Notes under the pieces: generated by a model
Seen by the model: only the letters and a program-made list of their open reading frames with translations
Databases searched by the model: none
Told to the model about the DNA's origin: nothing
DNA from: a bacterium
GTDB lineage: Bacteria; Patescibacteriota; Minisyncoccia; Minisyncoccales; Minisyncoccaceae
DNA length: 64,000 bases
Direction of reading: 5' to 3'
Assembly (NCBI GenBank): GCA_023228085.1
Contig: JALOBW010000003.1
Coordinates: forward strand, 144,190-208,189
Program-made: the position numbers and the translations under genes
In this document: positions 43,628 to 52,750 of the stretch, piece after piece
How positions within the stretch are numbered: position 1 is the stretch's first letter
Layout of the letters: each line of letters opens with the position of its first letter

Positions 43628-43658
43628 AAAAAATACTCTCAGTAGAGAGTATTTTTTT
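43628..43658 (+). terminator. Terminator after tRNA-Arg
   Basis: AATACTCTC / GAGAGTATT stem followed by TTTTTG. Confidence 0.85.
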
Positions 43659-43662
43659 GTAT

Positions 43663-43753
43663 CTTGAGGGGATGAGAAGACTTTTGGTCTGACTGAGACA
43701 AAAGCCAGCCTGAGTCAATTCTAGCAAGGATTGATGCGAAGGCGACTCCCCTT
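43663..43753 (+). repeat. tRNA-tail palindromic element (Arg locus, diverged)
   Basis: Begins GAGGGGATGAGAAGAC and ends GCGACTCCCCTTT; inside are GTCTGACTGAGAC and TCAATTCTAGCAAGGATTGATG, the same parts in the same order as at the Ser and Glu loci. Confidence 0.65.
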
Positions 43754-43761
43754 TTTAAAGA

Positions 43762-43792
43762 AATAAAAAAGAGGCTTTTGTTTTACCTCTAT
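43762..43792 (-). terminator. Terminator of the 43811 gene
   Basis: AGAGG / CCTCT stem with a long T/A-rich loop, followed on the minus strand by CTTTTTTA. Modest stem. Confidence 0.6.
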
Positions 43793-43810
43793 TAGATGTT
43801 TTAAAAAAAG

Positions 43811-43996
43811 CTAATCGACTTCTATATGAGCCTCTTCCTTGTAAAAGGCTATCAACTCATCAGCCGGAATGCCAATTTTTTCTGAAAGCTTTTCAAGATT
43901 TTTTCTTGCTTCAGTCGGATCCATTGTCAATTTTATTTTCCCTACAACGCTTCGAAACACTGCAAGGGCTATTTCACCCTTTCTTTTTTCGTCCAT
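43811..43996 (-). CDS. Small helical hypothetical protein
   Basis: This 61-residue protein is mostly charged helix (EIALAVFRSVVGKIKL, ARKNLEKLSEKIGIPADELI). I recognise no family. A strong promoter (TTGACA at 44025-44030, 16 bp, TAATAT at 44003-44008) ends 6 nt before the ATG, giving a leaderless mRNA, and a terminator follows, so it looks like a genuine single gene. The segment IGIPADELIAFYKEE resembles helix-turn-helix-like ends, which is weak. Confidence 0.6.
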   Translation of the reverse strand: MDEKRKGEIALAVFRSVVGKIKLTMDPTEARKNLEKLSEKIGIPADELIAFYKEEAHIEVD

Positions 43997-44002
43997 GGTT
44001 AT

Positions 44003-44030
44003 ATATTAACATATTTATTCATTATGTCAA
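44003..44030 (-). promoter_or_regulatory. Promoter of the 43811 gene
   Basis: TTGACA (44025-44030), 16-bp spacer and TAATAT (44003-44008), 6 nt before the ATG at 43996. Confidence 0.65.
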
Positions 44031-44079
44031 CAGTGTACTGCCCTCTTCTTTCGGTCTGGCTACATTTCTATTTTTTAGA

Positions 44080-44085
44080 TAAAAT
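44080..44085 (+). promoter_or_regulatory. -10 box of recG
   Basis: TAAAAT ends 6 nt before the ATG, predicting a leaderless mRNA; no clear -35 hexamer is seen. Confidence 0.4.
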
Positions 44086-44091
44086 GTAGTT

Positions 44092-46230
44092 ATGCAATAT
44101 ACCTTTTCAACTCCAATTGAATACGTCCCACATGTTGGTCCAGCACTCCAAAAAAGATTGAAAACATTAAAAATAAATACCCTTGGGGATCTTATTTTTT
44201 ATTTCCCGAAATATTATCAAGACTATTCAAAAATCCAAAGAATTGACTCCGTAAAAATAAATGAAAATATTTGCATACAGGGAAAGATATTAGAGATAGA
44301 GGAAGAGAAAAGCTGGAAAAAAAGAATGTCGGTGACGAAGGCAATCATCCAAGATGAGACTGCCTCAATCCAGGCGGTATGGTTTAATCAGCCATATATC
44401 GTAAAAAATTTGCAAAAAGATGACGTAGCTATTTTTGCTGGAAAGATAGCGATTGGCAGGAACTCTGTCTATTTGAGTGCACCAACATTTGAAAAAGTAT
44501 CTAACAAGGAGAATATACACTTGGGCAAGATTGCTGGGGTTTATGGCGAGACGAAAGGTATCACTTCGCGATGGATAAGATTCATCCTAAAGCCAATGTT
44601 AGACAACCTGAAAGACAAGATTCCTGAAACGCTCCCCACTAGCATAATTGAGAAGCACAATTTACTTTCATTCCGTGAAGCCTTATATCAAGTACACTTC
44701 CCTTCTTCGTTAGAAAAGACAGAGAAGGCTCAAGAGAGATTTTCGTTTGAAAACATTTTTATGATTACTCTTTTTGGTGCGAAGAAAAAAAGTGAAAATG
44801 AAAAAGAAATTGCACCAATGGTCCCTATAAGAAAGGAAGTTGTTGATAGATTCCTTGATGATTTGCCTTTTAAATTGACTCGCGAACAAGAAAAATCTGG
44901 ATGGCAAATAATAAAGGACATGTCTAGGGGCTATCCGATGAATAGACTACTCCAAGGAGATGTGGGATCAGGAAAAACAGTGGTCTCCGTGATGGCGACA
45001 ATTAATACTATCAAAAACAAGCATCAGGTAGTCTTGATGGCACCGACAGAAATACTTGCGAAGCAACATTTCAAAACATTTTTCAACATACTTAAGGGGT
45101 ACAATATAAACATTGGACTTTTGACTGGAAAGGAAGATAAGTATTATTCTAAAAAATTAAAAAACGATACGATTGAAATATCTCGCGCAAAGCTTCTTGA
45201 AAAAACAGCCAATGGAGAAATTGATGTACTTATTGGAACTCATGCTTTAATTGCGGCTAGTACCAAGAAAAAAACTTCCAAGAAAGAATCTAAGGTTTTG
45301 TTTGATAACTTGGGATTAGTAGTCGTGGATGAACAACATAGATTTGGGGTGAAACAAAGAGCAAGTCTTTGCCGAAAGCAAAAAGATAAAATACCGCATC
45401 TTCTCTCTATGACCGCAACCCCTATCCCCAGAAGTCTAGCCCTCACAATATGGGGTGATCTTGATTTGTCAACGATAATGGAAATGCCGAAGGGACGAAA
45501 ACCGATCATAACTCGCATCGTTACGGAAAATAATAGACAGAAGGCTTATGACTTTATTGAAAGCCAGGTAAGTGAAGGCAAGCAGATCTTTGTGATATGT
45601 CCCAGAATAGAAAGCGATGATGAGAAAAAAGAAGTAATCTTGGAGATGAAGAATGTGAAAGAGGAATATGAAAAACTCTCCGAAAAAGTATTTCCAAAAT
45701 TAAGAATAGGAATGCTTCATGGTAAGATGCCTCCGAAAGAAAAGGAAAAGATAATGAAGGATTTTAGATTGAAAAAATTTGATATATTGGTTTCTACTTC
45801 GGTAATTGAAGTAGGTATAGATATACCAAATGCGTCAGTTATAATGATTGAAGGAGCTGATAGATTTGGGCTTGCACAATTACACCAATTCCGAGGAAGA
45901 GTTGGGAGAGGAGAATACCAATCCTATTGTTTCCTTCTGACTGACTCTGGAACGTCAAAAACGAGCCAGAGACTGCGAGCAATGGTGAAATATGATAATG
46001 GCTTCAAGTTGTCAGAAATGGACCTTAAAATAAGGGGTCCTGGTGATTTTTTCGGTGTGAAGCAATGGGGTATTCCCGACTTTGCTATGAACGCATTGAA
46101 GGATCCCAAGATAATAGAAAAAATAAAAGAATCGGCTGATGAGATAATTGAAAAAGATCCCAATCTTGATCAATTCCCCGCCCTGAAAAAAAGATTGGAA
46201 TCGTTTAGCGAAAGAGTACACTTAGAATAA
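44092..46230 (+). CDS. recG: ATP-dependent DNA helicase RecG
   Basis: This 712-residue helicase reverses stalled forks and branch-migrates recombination intermediates. N-terminal wedge/OB region (NICIQGKILEIEEEKSW, ETASIQAVWFNQPYI), then helicase motifs: Walker A GDVGSGKT near residue 289, DEQHRFGVKQR near 412, TATPIPRSLALT and C-terminal STSVIEVGIDIPNAS and QLHQFRGRVGRG. Length fits RecG. A -10 box TAAAAT (44080-44085) is 6 nt before the ATG. Confidence 0.96.
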   Translation: MQYTFSTPIEYVPHVGPALQKRLKTLKINTLGDLIFYFPKYYQDYSKIQRIDSVKINENICIQGKILEIEEEKSWKKRMSVTKAIIQDETASIQAVWFNQPYIVKNLQKDDVAIFAGKIAIGRNSVYLSAPTFEKVSNKENIHLGKIAGVYGETKGITSRWIRFILKPMLDNLKDKIPETLPTSIIEKHNLLSFREALYQVHFPSSLEKTEKAQERFSFENIFMITLFGAKKKSENEKEIAPMVPIRKEVVDRFLDDLPFKLTREQEKSGWQIIKDMSRGYPMNRLLQGDVGSGKTVVSVMATINTIKNKHQVVLMAPTEILAKQHFKTFFNILKGYNINIGLLTGKEDKYYSKKLKNDTIEISRAKLLEKTANGEIDVLIGTHALIAASTKKKTSKKESKVLFDNLGLVVVDEQHRFGVKQRASLCRKQKDKIPHLLSMTATPIPRSLALTIWGDLDLSTIMEMPKGRKPIITRIVTENNRQKAYDFIESQVSEGKQIFVICPRIESDDEKKEVILEMKNVKEEYEKLSEKVFPKLRIGMLHGKMPPKEKEKIMKDFRLKKFDILVSTSVIEVGIDIPNASVIMIEGADRFGLAQLHQFRGRVGRGEYQSYCFLLTDSGTSKTSQRLRAMVKYDNGFKLSEMDLKIRGPGDFFGVKQWGIPDFAMNALKDPKIIEKIKESADEIIEKDPNLDQFPALKKRLESFSERVHLE

Positions 46231-46255
46231 AAACCGCTTTACGCGGTTTTAATTT
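46231..46255. terminator. Bidirectional terminator between recG and the 46249 gene
   Basis: AAACCGC / GCGGTTTT stem followed by AATTTTTG. The converging gene ends inside it. Confidence 0.8.
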
Positions 46256-46797
46256 TTGAGAAAACTAAAAATTTTTATAATGAATTGATTCGTGGGAAAA
46301 TAAATTAATCCTAAAGATAAAAGAATCGCCATTACGATTGAAAATATTGACCCACAAACAAAACCCCAAACGATAAACATTCTATTTGACTTGAATGCTA
46401 ATGCGGCTTCCATAGCTCCTACTAAAAAAATGACAAAAATGATTAGAGGTTGAATATTTAAAAAGCAATACATCGCAAAGACAGTTATAAATCCAGCCAG
46501 AAAATCAAATATTTTTTTCGTTTTGCTGTATTTGTAAAAAACTATGTTGTAGTTAGGAGAGAAAGAGCTTTTAGTGATTTTTTCTTCTATGTTTTCAATT
46601 TTTGGAGAATCAACTAGGGGTTCTTCTGTAAATGCTTTAAAATTTTTAGGTGATTTTGTTTCTGATTCCGAAAGCATTGAGGGAGTAAGCCTAATAACTG
46701 TTTCTTCCTCTTTTTTTGACAACGAAAATTCGTGTAGCTTTTCTTCTACCGCCTTTTCATCTTCTGGTGTTATGGCTAATTTGTCTTTGTCTTGCAT
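46249..46797 (-). CDS. Hypothetical membrane protein
   Basis: This 182-residue protein has a long charged cytoplasmic N-terminus (about 85 residues, rich in Glu and Lys) and three C-terminal membrane helices (FLAGFITVFAMYCFLNI, LIIFVIFLVGAMEAALAF, GFVCGSIFSIVMAILLSLG). I recognise no family. The final hairpin overlaps the recG terminator. Possibly a CPR-specific protein. Confidence 0.6.
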   Translation of the reverse strand: MQDKDKLAITPEDEKAVEEKLHEFSLSKKEEETVIRLTPSMLSESETKSPKNFKAFTEEPLVDSPKIENIEEKITKSSFSPNYNIVFYKYSKTKKIFDFLAGFITVFAMYCFLNIQPLIIFVIFLVGAMEAALAFKSNRMFIVWGFVCGSIFSIVMAILLSLGLIYFPTNQFIIKIFSFLKN

Positions 46798-47192
46798 TTG
46801 CCGTAATTATAGCATAAAAATATTCCGTTGTTAAAATGGCTTAGTATAGGGATTAATAATTAGTAATTATAACTTTAGTAACTAGTAATTCGTAATTAGT
46901 TTAAAATTAGGGATTAGTAATTCGTAATTAGTAATTAGTACTCTGTAGCTTTCTTGAGAGAAAGCTTAAGGAATTCTTATAGATTCCCCTCTTCAGGGGA
47001 ATGACAAACAGAAATGGCGGGAATGACAAACACAAACAAGAAAGATTGCTTCGCTTTTGCTCGCAATGACAAGCAAAATAAATTGTTGGAGGTCGGACCT
47101 CCAAGAATTTTCATTATATAGAATATAGCTTCCTGCAGGCGAGGTCGGACCTCCAATTTTTGAAAAAATAAATAGGAAAGAAAAACAAGCTT
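46798..47192. other. Repeat-filled intergenic region
   Basis: About 395 bp with TTAGTAATTCG repeats (46855-46940), GAGAGAAAGCTTAAGGAATTC, a CTCTTCAGGGGAATGACAAA unit, a TTCGCTTTTGCTCGCAATGAC unit and the fourth 63-bp compound element (47090-47152). No gene is seen. Confidence 0.75.
47090..47152. repeat. 63-bp compound element, copy 4
   Basis: AGGTCGGACCT at both ends, with ATTATATAGAATATAGCTTC between. The centre reads CTGCAGGCG instead of CGGCGGGCG. Confidence 0.85.
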
Positions 47193-47202
47193 TTAAGCTT
47201 GC
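47186..47202 (-). terminator. Terminator of the glycosyltransferase gene
   Basis: CAAGCTT / AAGCTTG stem overlapping the stop codon, followed on the minus strand by TTTTTC. Confidence 0.65.
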
Positions 47203-48764
47203 TTCTTTCTTACTTTTGGAGTCACCCAGAATCCCATATACTTTCCAAATAACCAATGCATCTGGGCGTGCAAGGCTGGAATAGAACTAAAAAAGATTGT
47301 CACAAAAGGGATTAGCATCCACTCAATGATCATCAATGGATATTTTAGTATTCCAGTTTCTTTTGGACGCTTAGGAAGAAGCACCATACTCAAATAAATT
47401 GATCCAATAAGTCCCAACATGTTAATAGTAAGGATAGTACTTGTTGTTCTTGGGAGATTATATGCTAAAAGAGTTTCAGTAAACTGAGGTCCACCAAATA
47501 AAATTGGAAGCCAACCTAACCCGAATATAAGAATTGATGACACCGCCCAAGAAACATGACCCTCTATTAAATCCCATCCCATAATAAGTTTTTTCTTTAG
47601 GGATATTTTTTTATTTTTTAGGCAAGCAAAAAGGTAATAAGGTACCTCTCCCACTCCGTATGCCCAGCGTTTTTGTTGATGATATATGTTTTTCATAGTG
47701 GTAAACATATTTTGGGCACAGTTAGCATCCATTGATATTGGATAAAACATTGGCTCTACTCTATAGTCACCATCGTATTCAAAGAAACATTGCCAAAATA
47801 TTCTAGAATCATCTGAAACAACATTTACCTGCTTAAAACCAACATCATTCAATGCTTTGAAACTCATTGAATGAGAAGAAAAAGTGACTAGCTTTTCGGG
47901 TTGTTCTTGATTCATAGTGTGCCAAAAAGTTGCAGAAAAAGAAAATACCCTTGATATTGGTGGAGTTTGCCAAATATTATTTAAATACAATGGAACTGGC
48001 TGATAACTAGCCCTATATGGTCTCTCCACTGTAAGATACATATAAGTAAGGCAACTAAAGTATTTTGGATACACACAAGCATCAATATCAAAAGATGAAA
48101 CAATGATATTTTCATAAGGAACTCCCAGATTATCTATAACAAGTTCTTTGGCTTGTTTACTTGCCCAAGCGTCATTTGCTCCATGACCTGGTATTTCTCC
48201 CCCTATTCCCCTTGGATGCCATGTAATAATAAATTTAAAAAACAGGTCACCAAAATCTTCCTTGATTTTTTGAGAAATAATATTGGCATTCTCTTTATCT
48301 GCTTCTTCGCAAGCAAGAACGACTATCATTTTGTCTTTCGGATAATCTATTTTAGATAAATTACTAAAAGTTTGATAAACAAGATCTAGGGGCTCTTTAT
48401 AAGTCGGTAAAATAAGAAGGTGGTATATGTCCTCTCTCCAATTATTTACTTTAAGTCCATTTTTTGGAGTTCCTAATTTGTCTAATCTGGCAATCCAATC
48501 TTCTTGTTCATTCATCTTCATCTTTGCGTAACTACTCCTTAGATAAAAATAAAAATGAATAGTCCTAAAGAGCCAATACAAGTCATAAAGAATAATAAAA
48601 ACAGCTATCCAAAAAGGTAGCGTAAATGATAAATAGGCAGATAAAAATAGAACCGCTAAACTAAGTAACGGCACAAGCATCTCAAAAAACCTATATAGTT
48701 TCCTTTCTTTTTTTGTTGGAAGATCAGCTGCTCTACCAACCTTAAGATAGTATTTATCTTCCAT
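47193..48764 (-). CDS. Processive family 2 glycosyltransferase (membrane-bound)
   Basis: This 523-residue protein has two N-terminal membrane helices, a GT-A domain and at least four C-terminal helices. Visible motifs: ILPTYKEPLDLVYQTFSNL (nucleotide-sugar site), SSFDIDACVYP (DxD), VVSDDSRIFWQ and YHQQKRWAYGVGEV, which is the QxxRW of processive beta-glycosyltransferases such as cellulose or hyaluronan synthases. The product is probably an exported polysaccharide, but its identity is open. No c-di-GMP PilZ domain is present. It is a single gene near the tRNA-Glu. Confidence 0.9.
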   Translation of the reverse strand: MEDKYYLKVGRAADLPTKKERKLYRFFEMLVPLLSLAVLFLSAYLSFTLPFWIAVFIILYDLYWLFRTIHFYFYLRSSYAKMKMNEQEDWIARLDKLGTPKNGLKVNNWREDIYHLLILPTYKEPLDLVYQTFSNLSKIDYPKDKMIVVLACEEADKENANIISQKIKEDFGDLFFKFIITWHPRGIGGEIPGHGANDAWASKQAKELVIDNLGVPYENIIVSSFDIDACVYPKYFSCLTYMYLTVERPYRASYQPVPLYLNNIWQTPPISRVFSFSATFWHTMNQEQPEKLVTFSSHSMSFKALNDVGFKQVNVVSDDSRIFWQCFFEYDGDYRVEPMFYPISMDANCAQNMFTTMKNIYHQQKRWAYGVGEVPYYLFACLKNKKISLKKKLIMGWDLIEGHVSWAVSSILIFGLGWLPILFGGPQFTETLLAYNLPRTTSTILTINMLGLIGSIYLSMVLLPKRPKETGILKYPLMIIEWMLIPFVTIFFSSIPALHAQMHWLFGKYMGFWVTPKVRKKQA

Positions 48765-48783
48765 TGTCTTTATTAGTTTTTTA

Positions 48784-48898
48784 TAACCAACCTCAAAACT
48801 GTGACCCTACAGGGATCGTCTCTCGGTATTTGCTTGCTAGCAAATCCTCAAGACCTGGCTCAGCCTCAGACAGGCTTCCGCCTTCGATTCCCAAAAAG
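48784..48898 (-). repeat. tRNA-tail palindromic element (Glu locus)
   Basis: On the minus strand it starts GGGAATCGAAGGCGG, contains GCCTGTCTGAGGC and GATTTGCTAGCAAGCAAAT, and ends ACGATCCCTGTAGGGTCACA, which copies the 3' end of the neighbouring tRNA-Glu (GATTCCCTGTAGGGTCACA). Confidence 0.8.
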
Positions 48899-48949
48899 AA
48901 ATCTTTACATCGTTGCAGTGACACATAAATAGCGATTTACTCAAAATTG

Positions 48950-49021
48950 TGACCCTACAGGGAATCGAACCCTGATTGTCAGATTGAAAATCTGGTGTCC
49001 TAACCGTTAGACGATAGGGCC
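48950..49021 (-). tRNA. tRNA-Glu (anticodon UUC)
   Basis: On the minus strand: acceptor GGCCCTA / TAGGGTC, anticodon loop TTTTCAA (UUC), T-arm AGGGTTCGATTCCCT. No CCA is encoded. Confidence 0.95.
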
Positions 49022-49227
49022 ATAACAAATTATATATAACAAAAACCTACTAAAAAATCAATAGTAATAGGTTGAGAAAAATACCTCCCTTGCATCTTAA
49101 AATAACTAAATAAAACCAAAATTTTTATAAGAATTGAAGGTTGTCACTTCTTACTTATATTTATAAATAAAGTTTTGTAAATTTTCTTTGCTTTTATGTG
49201 TTTTTGGTATAAAATTAAATCAAATTA

Positions 49228-50373
49228 ATGAAAATACTAGGCATAGAGACAAGTTGCGATGATACAGGAATTGCAATAATAAAAAAGACTAAAGCTGATT
49301 TTGAAATATTGGCTGGTTTTGTTTCTTCTCAGGAAAAATTGCATTCTCAATATGGAGGAGTATTCCCTGCTCTTGCTAAAAGAGAACACCAAAAAAATAT
49401 TATCCCTTTGTTTGAAAAGGCTTTAAAAAAAGCAAAGATGTTGAAGAAGGCAGATGCTCTTCCTAATAGTAAAAAAATTCAAAAGCTTAAAACCATACTT
49501 GAGAGAAATCCTGAATTGTTTGATCAATTAAAAACATTTATTGAGAAATACAAAAAACCAGACATTGATTGTATAAATGTGACTATTGGTCCGGGGTTAG
49601 AGCCGTGCCTTTATGTGGGAGTAAACTTTGCGAAGGCTCTTGGCTTTTATTGGAATATAAAGATAAATGGTGTACATCATCTTGAGGGACACATACTTGC
49701 TAATTTTATTGGTCAAAAAGTTAATATAGATTTTCCTGCAATAGGATTGATAGTTTCTGGAGGAAATACTCAAATTATCCTTATTGAAAAAATTGGGAAA
49801 TATAAAATAATTGGAGATACGAGGGATGATGCAGCAGGAGAATGTTTTGACAAAACTGCACGATTACTCGGATTAGGGTACCCTGGAGGGAAGAAAATAT
49901 CAGAACTTGCGAGTATGGCAAAGACGAATAAGTTTAATATTTCCCTACCCCGACCAATGATCTATGAGAAAAATTTTGATTTTAGTTTTTCGGGATTGAA
50001 AACTGCTGTACTATATGAAACAAAAAAAAGAACCAAGAAAGAATTATTGTCTGACACATATAAGCAAGAAATATCAAGGGAAATTGAAAACGCAATAGTT
50101 GATGTATTGATAAAAAAGGTGAGAATCGCAATAGAAAAACATGGAGCGAAAACATTAATAATAGGTGGAGGGGTTTCGGCTAACAAAAAATTACGACAGG
50201 AAGCAAAAAAACTCGCAAAAGAAAAAGCTGTTTCGTTGGACTTACCAAAGATAAAATACTCTGCCGATAATGCAATTATGATTGCAATAATTTCTATACT
50301 ATCCCCAAATTATAAAGAAAAAAACTGGAAAACAATAAAACCAATTGCTAATCTAAAGATAAATGGAAAGTAA
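49228..50373 (+). CDS. tsaD: tRNA N6-threonylcarbamoyladenosine synthase TsaD
   Basis: This 381-residue ASKHA-fold protein transfers the threonylcarbamoyl group to A37 of ANN-decoding tRNAs. Motifs: GIETSCDDTGIAI at the N-terminus, INVTIGPGLEPCLYVGVNFA, metal-binding HHLEGHILA, IGLIVSGGNTQIILI and IIGGGVSANKKLRQE. It is longer than typical TsaD because of about 35-40 extra, mostly helical, Lys-rich residues (MLKKADALPNSKKIQKLKT and onward) between residues about 70 and 110. The downstream gene overlaps by 11 bp. Confidence 0.93.
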   Translation: MKILGIETSCDDTGIAIIKKTKADFEILAGFVSSQEKLHSQYGGVFPALAKREHQKNIIPLFEKALKKAKMLKKADALPNSKKIQKLKTILERNPELFDQLKTFIEKYKKPDIDCINVTIGPGLEPCLYVGVNFAKALGFYWNIKINGVHHLEGHILANFIGQKVNIDFPAIGLIVSGGNTQIILIEKIGKYKIIGDTRDDAAGECFDKTARLLGLGYPGGKKISELASMAKTNKFNISLPRPMIYEKNFDFSFSGLKTAVLYETKKRTKKELLSDTYKQEISREIENAIVDVLIKKVRIAIEKHGAKTLIIGGGVSANKKLRQEAKKLAKEKAVSLDLPKIKYSADNAIMIAIISILSPNYKEKNWKTIKPIANLKINGK

Positions 50374-51109
50374 TATTCTACTATACATTTTTTTGGCAGC
50401 AACACCTGGTCTCATCTGGCTAGCTTTTTTTATAAAAAAAGACAATGTTCCTGAACCGAAGATGGAAATATTTAAGGTTTTTTATATCGGGATGATGATT
50501 GTGCTTTTAGCAGCTTTAATTGAGATACAAATGATTAGGCATATTGATTTGAGTTCTCCAAGTGTATCCTATCTATTAGATTCTGAAAATAATCCAACTC
50601 TTCTTTTTTACGGAATAAAATATCTTTTTATAGTAGCTATAATAGAAGAAGTACTAAAATATTTTGTAGTAAGATTTATTGTTTTGAAAAAATCATCCAT
50701 AGATGAGCCAATTGATTTACCGATATATATGATAACAGCAGCAGTTGGCTTTGCTGTTGGTGAAAATATATTACTTCTATTCTTTGCTAATCCGGCAGAT
50801 GCAACAGGAATCGCTATTACTCGTTTTATAGGTGCAAATTTACTACACATCGTGTGTAGTGCAATTATTGGAATATCTTTAGCAATGTCGTTTTATTATC
50901 TTAAAAAAAGATACCTACTGTTATTCTTGGGATTTACTTTAAGTATAGTAGCCCATGCTCTTTTTGATATTTGCTTGCAGTTGTTTATAATGAATGAAGA
51001 TAGTATAATTATTTTAGCCCCGTATACATTAACTGGATTACTAACAATATTGGTTCTAATCGGATTAAGAATAGTTAAAAAAATGAAAGGGGTTTGTAAA
51101 ATTGACTAA
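50363..51109 (+). CDS. PrsW-family intramembrane protease
   Basis: This 248-residue polytopic protein overlaps the end of tsaD by 11 bp. It has eight membrane segments. Motifs of PrsW-type metalloproteases: EEVLKYFVVRF (EExxK), GFAVGENILLLFFA, a His in NLLHIVCSAIIGISLAMSF and AHALFDICLQL. PrsW family members cut membrane anti-sigma factors, but no such partner is seen here. Function in this organism is unknown. Confidence 0.85.
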   Translation: MESNILLYIFLAATPGLIWLAFFIKKDNVPEPKMEIFKVFYIGMMIVLLAALIEIQMIRHIDLSSPSVSYLLDSENNPTLLFYGIKYLFIVAIIEEVLKYFVVRFIVLKKSSIDEPIDLPIYMITAAVGFAVGENILLLFFANPADATGIAITRFIGANLLHIVCSAIIGISLAMSFYYLKKRYLLLFLGFTLSIVAHALFDICLQLFIMNEDSIIILAPYTLTGLLTILVLIGLRIVKKMKGVCKID

Positions 51110-51134
51110 CAATAATAAACTAACACTTAAAATT

Positions 51135-51764
51135 ATGTTTTCCAAAAGAAAAAAAGAAAAAGAAGAATTCGTTGAGGATAGCGAATATGAGGAAGAGTCT
51201 GAATGGACTACAGAGGAAGGAAGATTAGTAGTTGATGTATACGAAACCGAAAAAGATTTAGTAATACAGGCTGCTATTGCTGGAATCAAAACTGACGATT
51301 TAGATATCTCTCTTGAGAATGATATGATGATAATAAAGGGAGAAAGAATTGATCCGTTTGCTTCAAAAAGTAAAAAATATTTTGTGCGTGAATGTTATTT
51401 TGGTCCTTTTTCTCGTGAAATAATACTCCCCAGAGAAATTGATACATCTAAAATAAAGGCTGAAATAAAAGATGGAATATTAACTATCAAGATGCCAAAA
51501 ATTGAAAGAGCGAAAAGTAAGCGAATAAGCCTTGGAGAAGGAAGATCAAAATCAAAGGCATCTGAATATGAAGACGAGGAAGAAGAGGAAGAAATTAATG
51601 AAGTAGAGGAAAAACCCATAAAGAAAAAATCTACCTCAAAGCCAAAAAAACAAAAAGAAATGATATATGAAGACGAGGAGGATATGGAGAATAGTCTAAG
51701 GGAAGACGAATACGATGGTGAAGATGATGATGAAACAGAAGACTATGAAGATAATGTAAGATAA
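51135..51764 (+). CDS. Small heat-shock protein (Hsp20 family)
   Basis: The ATG at 51135 (MFSKRKKEKEEF) is preferred to a TTG further upstream. The alpha-crystallin domain spans about residues 30-115 (DVYETEKDLVIQAAIAG, IKAEIKDGILTIKMPK). The remainder is a long acidic, Glu/Asp-rich tail with Lys clusters, instead of the normal short IXI tail. The protein should act as an ATP-independent holdase. The acidic tail may aid solubility or partner binding. It follows the PrsW-like gene closely. Confidence 0.9.
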   Translation: MFSKRKKEKEEFVEDSEYEEESEWTTEEGRLVVDVYETEKDLVIQAAIAGIKTDDLDISLENDMMIIKGERIDPFASKSKKYFVRECYFGPFSREIILPREIDTSKIKAEIKDGILTIKMPKIERAKSKRISLGEGRSKSKASEYEDEEEEEEINEVEEKPIKKKSTSKPKKQKEMIYEDEEDMENSLREDEYDGEDDDETEDYEDNVR

Positions 51765-51770
51765 TAAAAA

Positions 51771-51795
51771 AACAGGGCTTTAGCTCTGTTTTTAT
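51771..51795. terminator. Bidirectional terminator
   Basis: AACAGGGC / GCTCTGTT stem with T-run, between converging genes. Confidence 0.85.
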
Positions 51796-52652
51796 TTCGC
51801 TTGAAATTTACCCTCGTTGATTTCGTCAATAATATATTTTGTATTTAATACTTTAATTTTAAAGACATAATCCCAATAACCTATCTCATTTTTTTCGTTT
51901 TCATAATATGCATATACTCTTGTTGGGACTTCATAATAATTATAATCTAAATATTTTCTGTTTTCTACAAACTCGTATCTTCCTATTTTCCCTTCCCTAG
52001 AAAGACTAAAGCTTCTCTGATCATAACTGTTTAGAAAATCAGTACTTAATACTTCTTTTGCTATACTAAATTTATTTTCTCTGCGGGCAGTTAAAAATGT
52101 TTTTATTGTATTATTAATCTTTTCAATATCAAATTCGGTTTTTCCTTGAAAATCCAAAATGCTTTTTATTAAAGCATCATAAACATTATTAGTATTGGTC
52201 TCGCTACTATAAGTATAGACAGGTTGCATTATAAGTCCATAACCAGCCATTGAACACTTAACCATTTTAAAATCTTCGCAATTAGTTTTATTATTCCCTA
52301 TTGCGATATAGTCGTTTTCGTTTTTCTTTTCATTTGGATAAATTAATACACCAATAAATTGTCCCTTTTCGTCGTATTGATTTTTGGATATCCAATCTGA
52401 TTGATATTTAAACCGATAACCATTCCACTCGTCTACAATAAAAGTATTGTATGTCTGGACTTTATTATCGCCAGTTATGGACATTTCAACAGGCTTTTCT
52501 TCGGTTGGTTTTACTATCTTTGTATAGATTGCTTTTGGGGCATCGGAAGACGAAAGCAAAATTATGACGGTAAAGACAACGATTATAATACCGACTAAGA
52601 CTGCTAGCTTTAATATTTTAGTAAAATTAGAATATTTTTCTTTTCCCTTCAT
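51792..52652 (-). CDS. Membrane-anchored hypothetical protein
   Basis: This 286-residue protein has one N-terminal membrane helix (AVLVGIIIVVFTVIILLSSS), an extracytoplasmic domain with WNGYRFKYQSDWISKNQ, a PsbP-like motif, and two Cys (CEDFKMVKC). The C-terminal part (TARRENKFSIAKEVLSTDFL through YWDYVFKIKVLNTKYIID) looks NTF2-like. Function unknown. An extended -10 (TGTTATAAT, TATAAT at 52662-52667) lies 9 nt before the ATG. Confidence 0.65.
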   Translation of the reverse strand: MKGKEKYSNFTKILKLAVLVGIIIVVFTVIILLSSSDAPKAIYTKIVKPTEEKPVEMSITGDNKVQTYNTFIVDEWNGYRFKYQSDWISKNQYDEKGQFIGVLIYPNEKKNENDYIAIGNNKTNCEDFKMVKCSMAGYGLIMQPVYTYSSETNTNNVYDALIKSILDFQGKTEFDIEKINNTIKTFLTARRENKFSIAKEVLSTDFLNSYDQRSFSLSREGKIGRYEFVENRKYLDYNYYEVPTRVYAYYENEKNEIGYWDYVFKIKVLNTKYIIDEINEGKFQAK

Positions 52653-52661
52653 GGTGAGTTA

Positions 52662-52667
52662 ATTATA
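52662..52667 (-). promoter_or_regulatory. Extended -10 box of the 51792 gene
   Basis: TG-T-TATAAT followed by 9 nt and the ATG at 52652. Confidence 0.45.
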
Positions 52668-52750
52668 ACATATAATATAAAAACTACATATTTAAATAAT
52701 ATTAATTGACATTGCAATTCAATATGCTATATTTATAAAGTATTAAGAAT

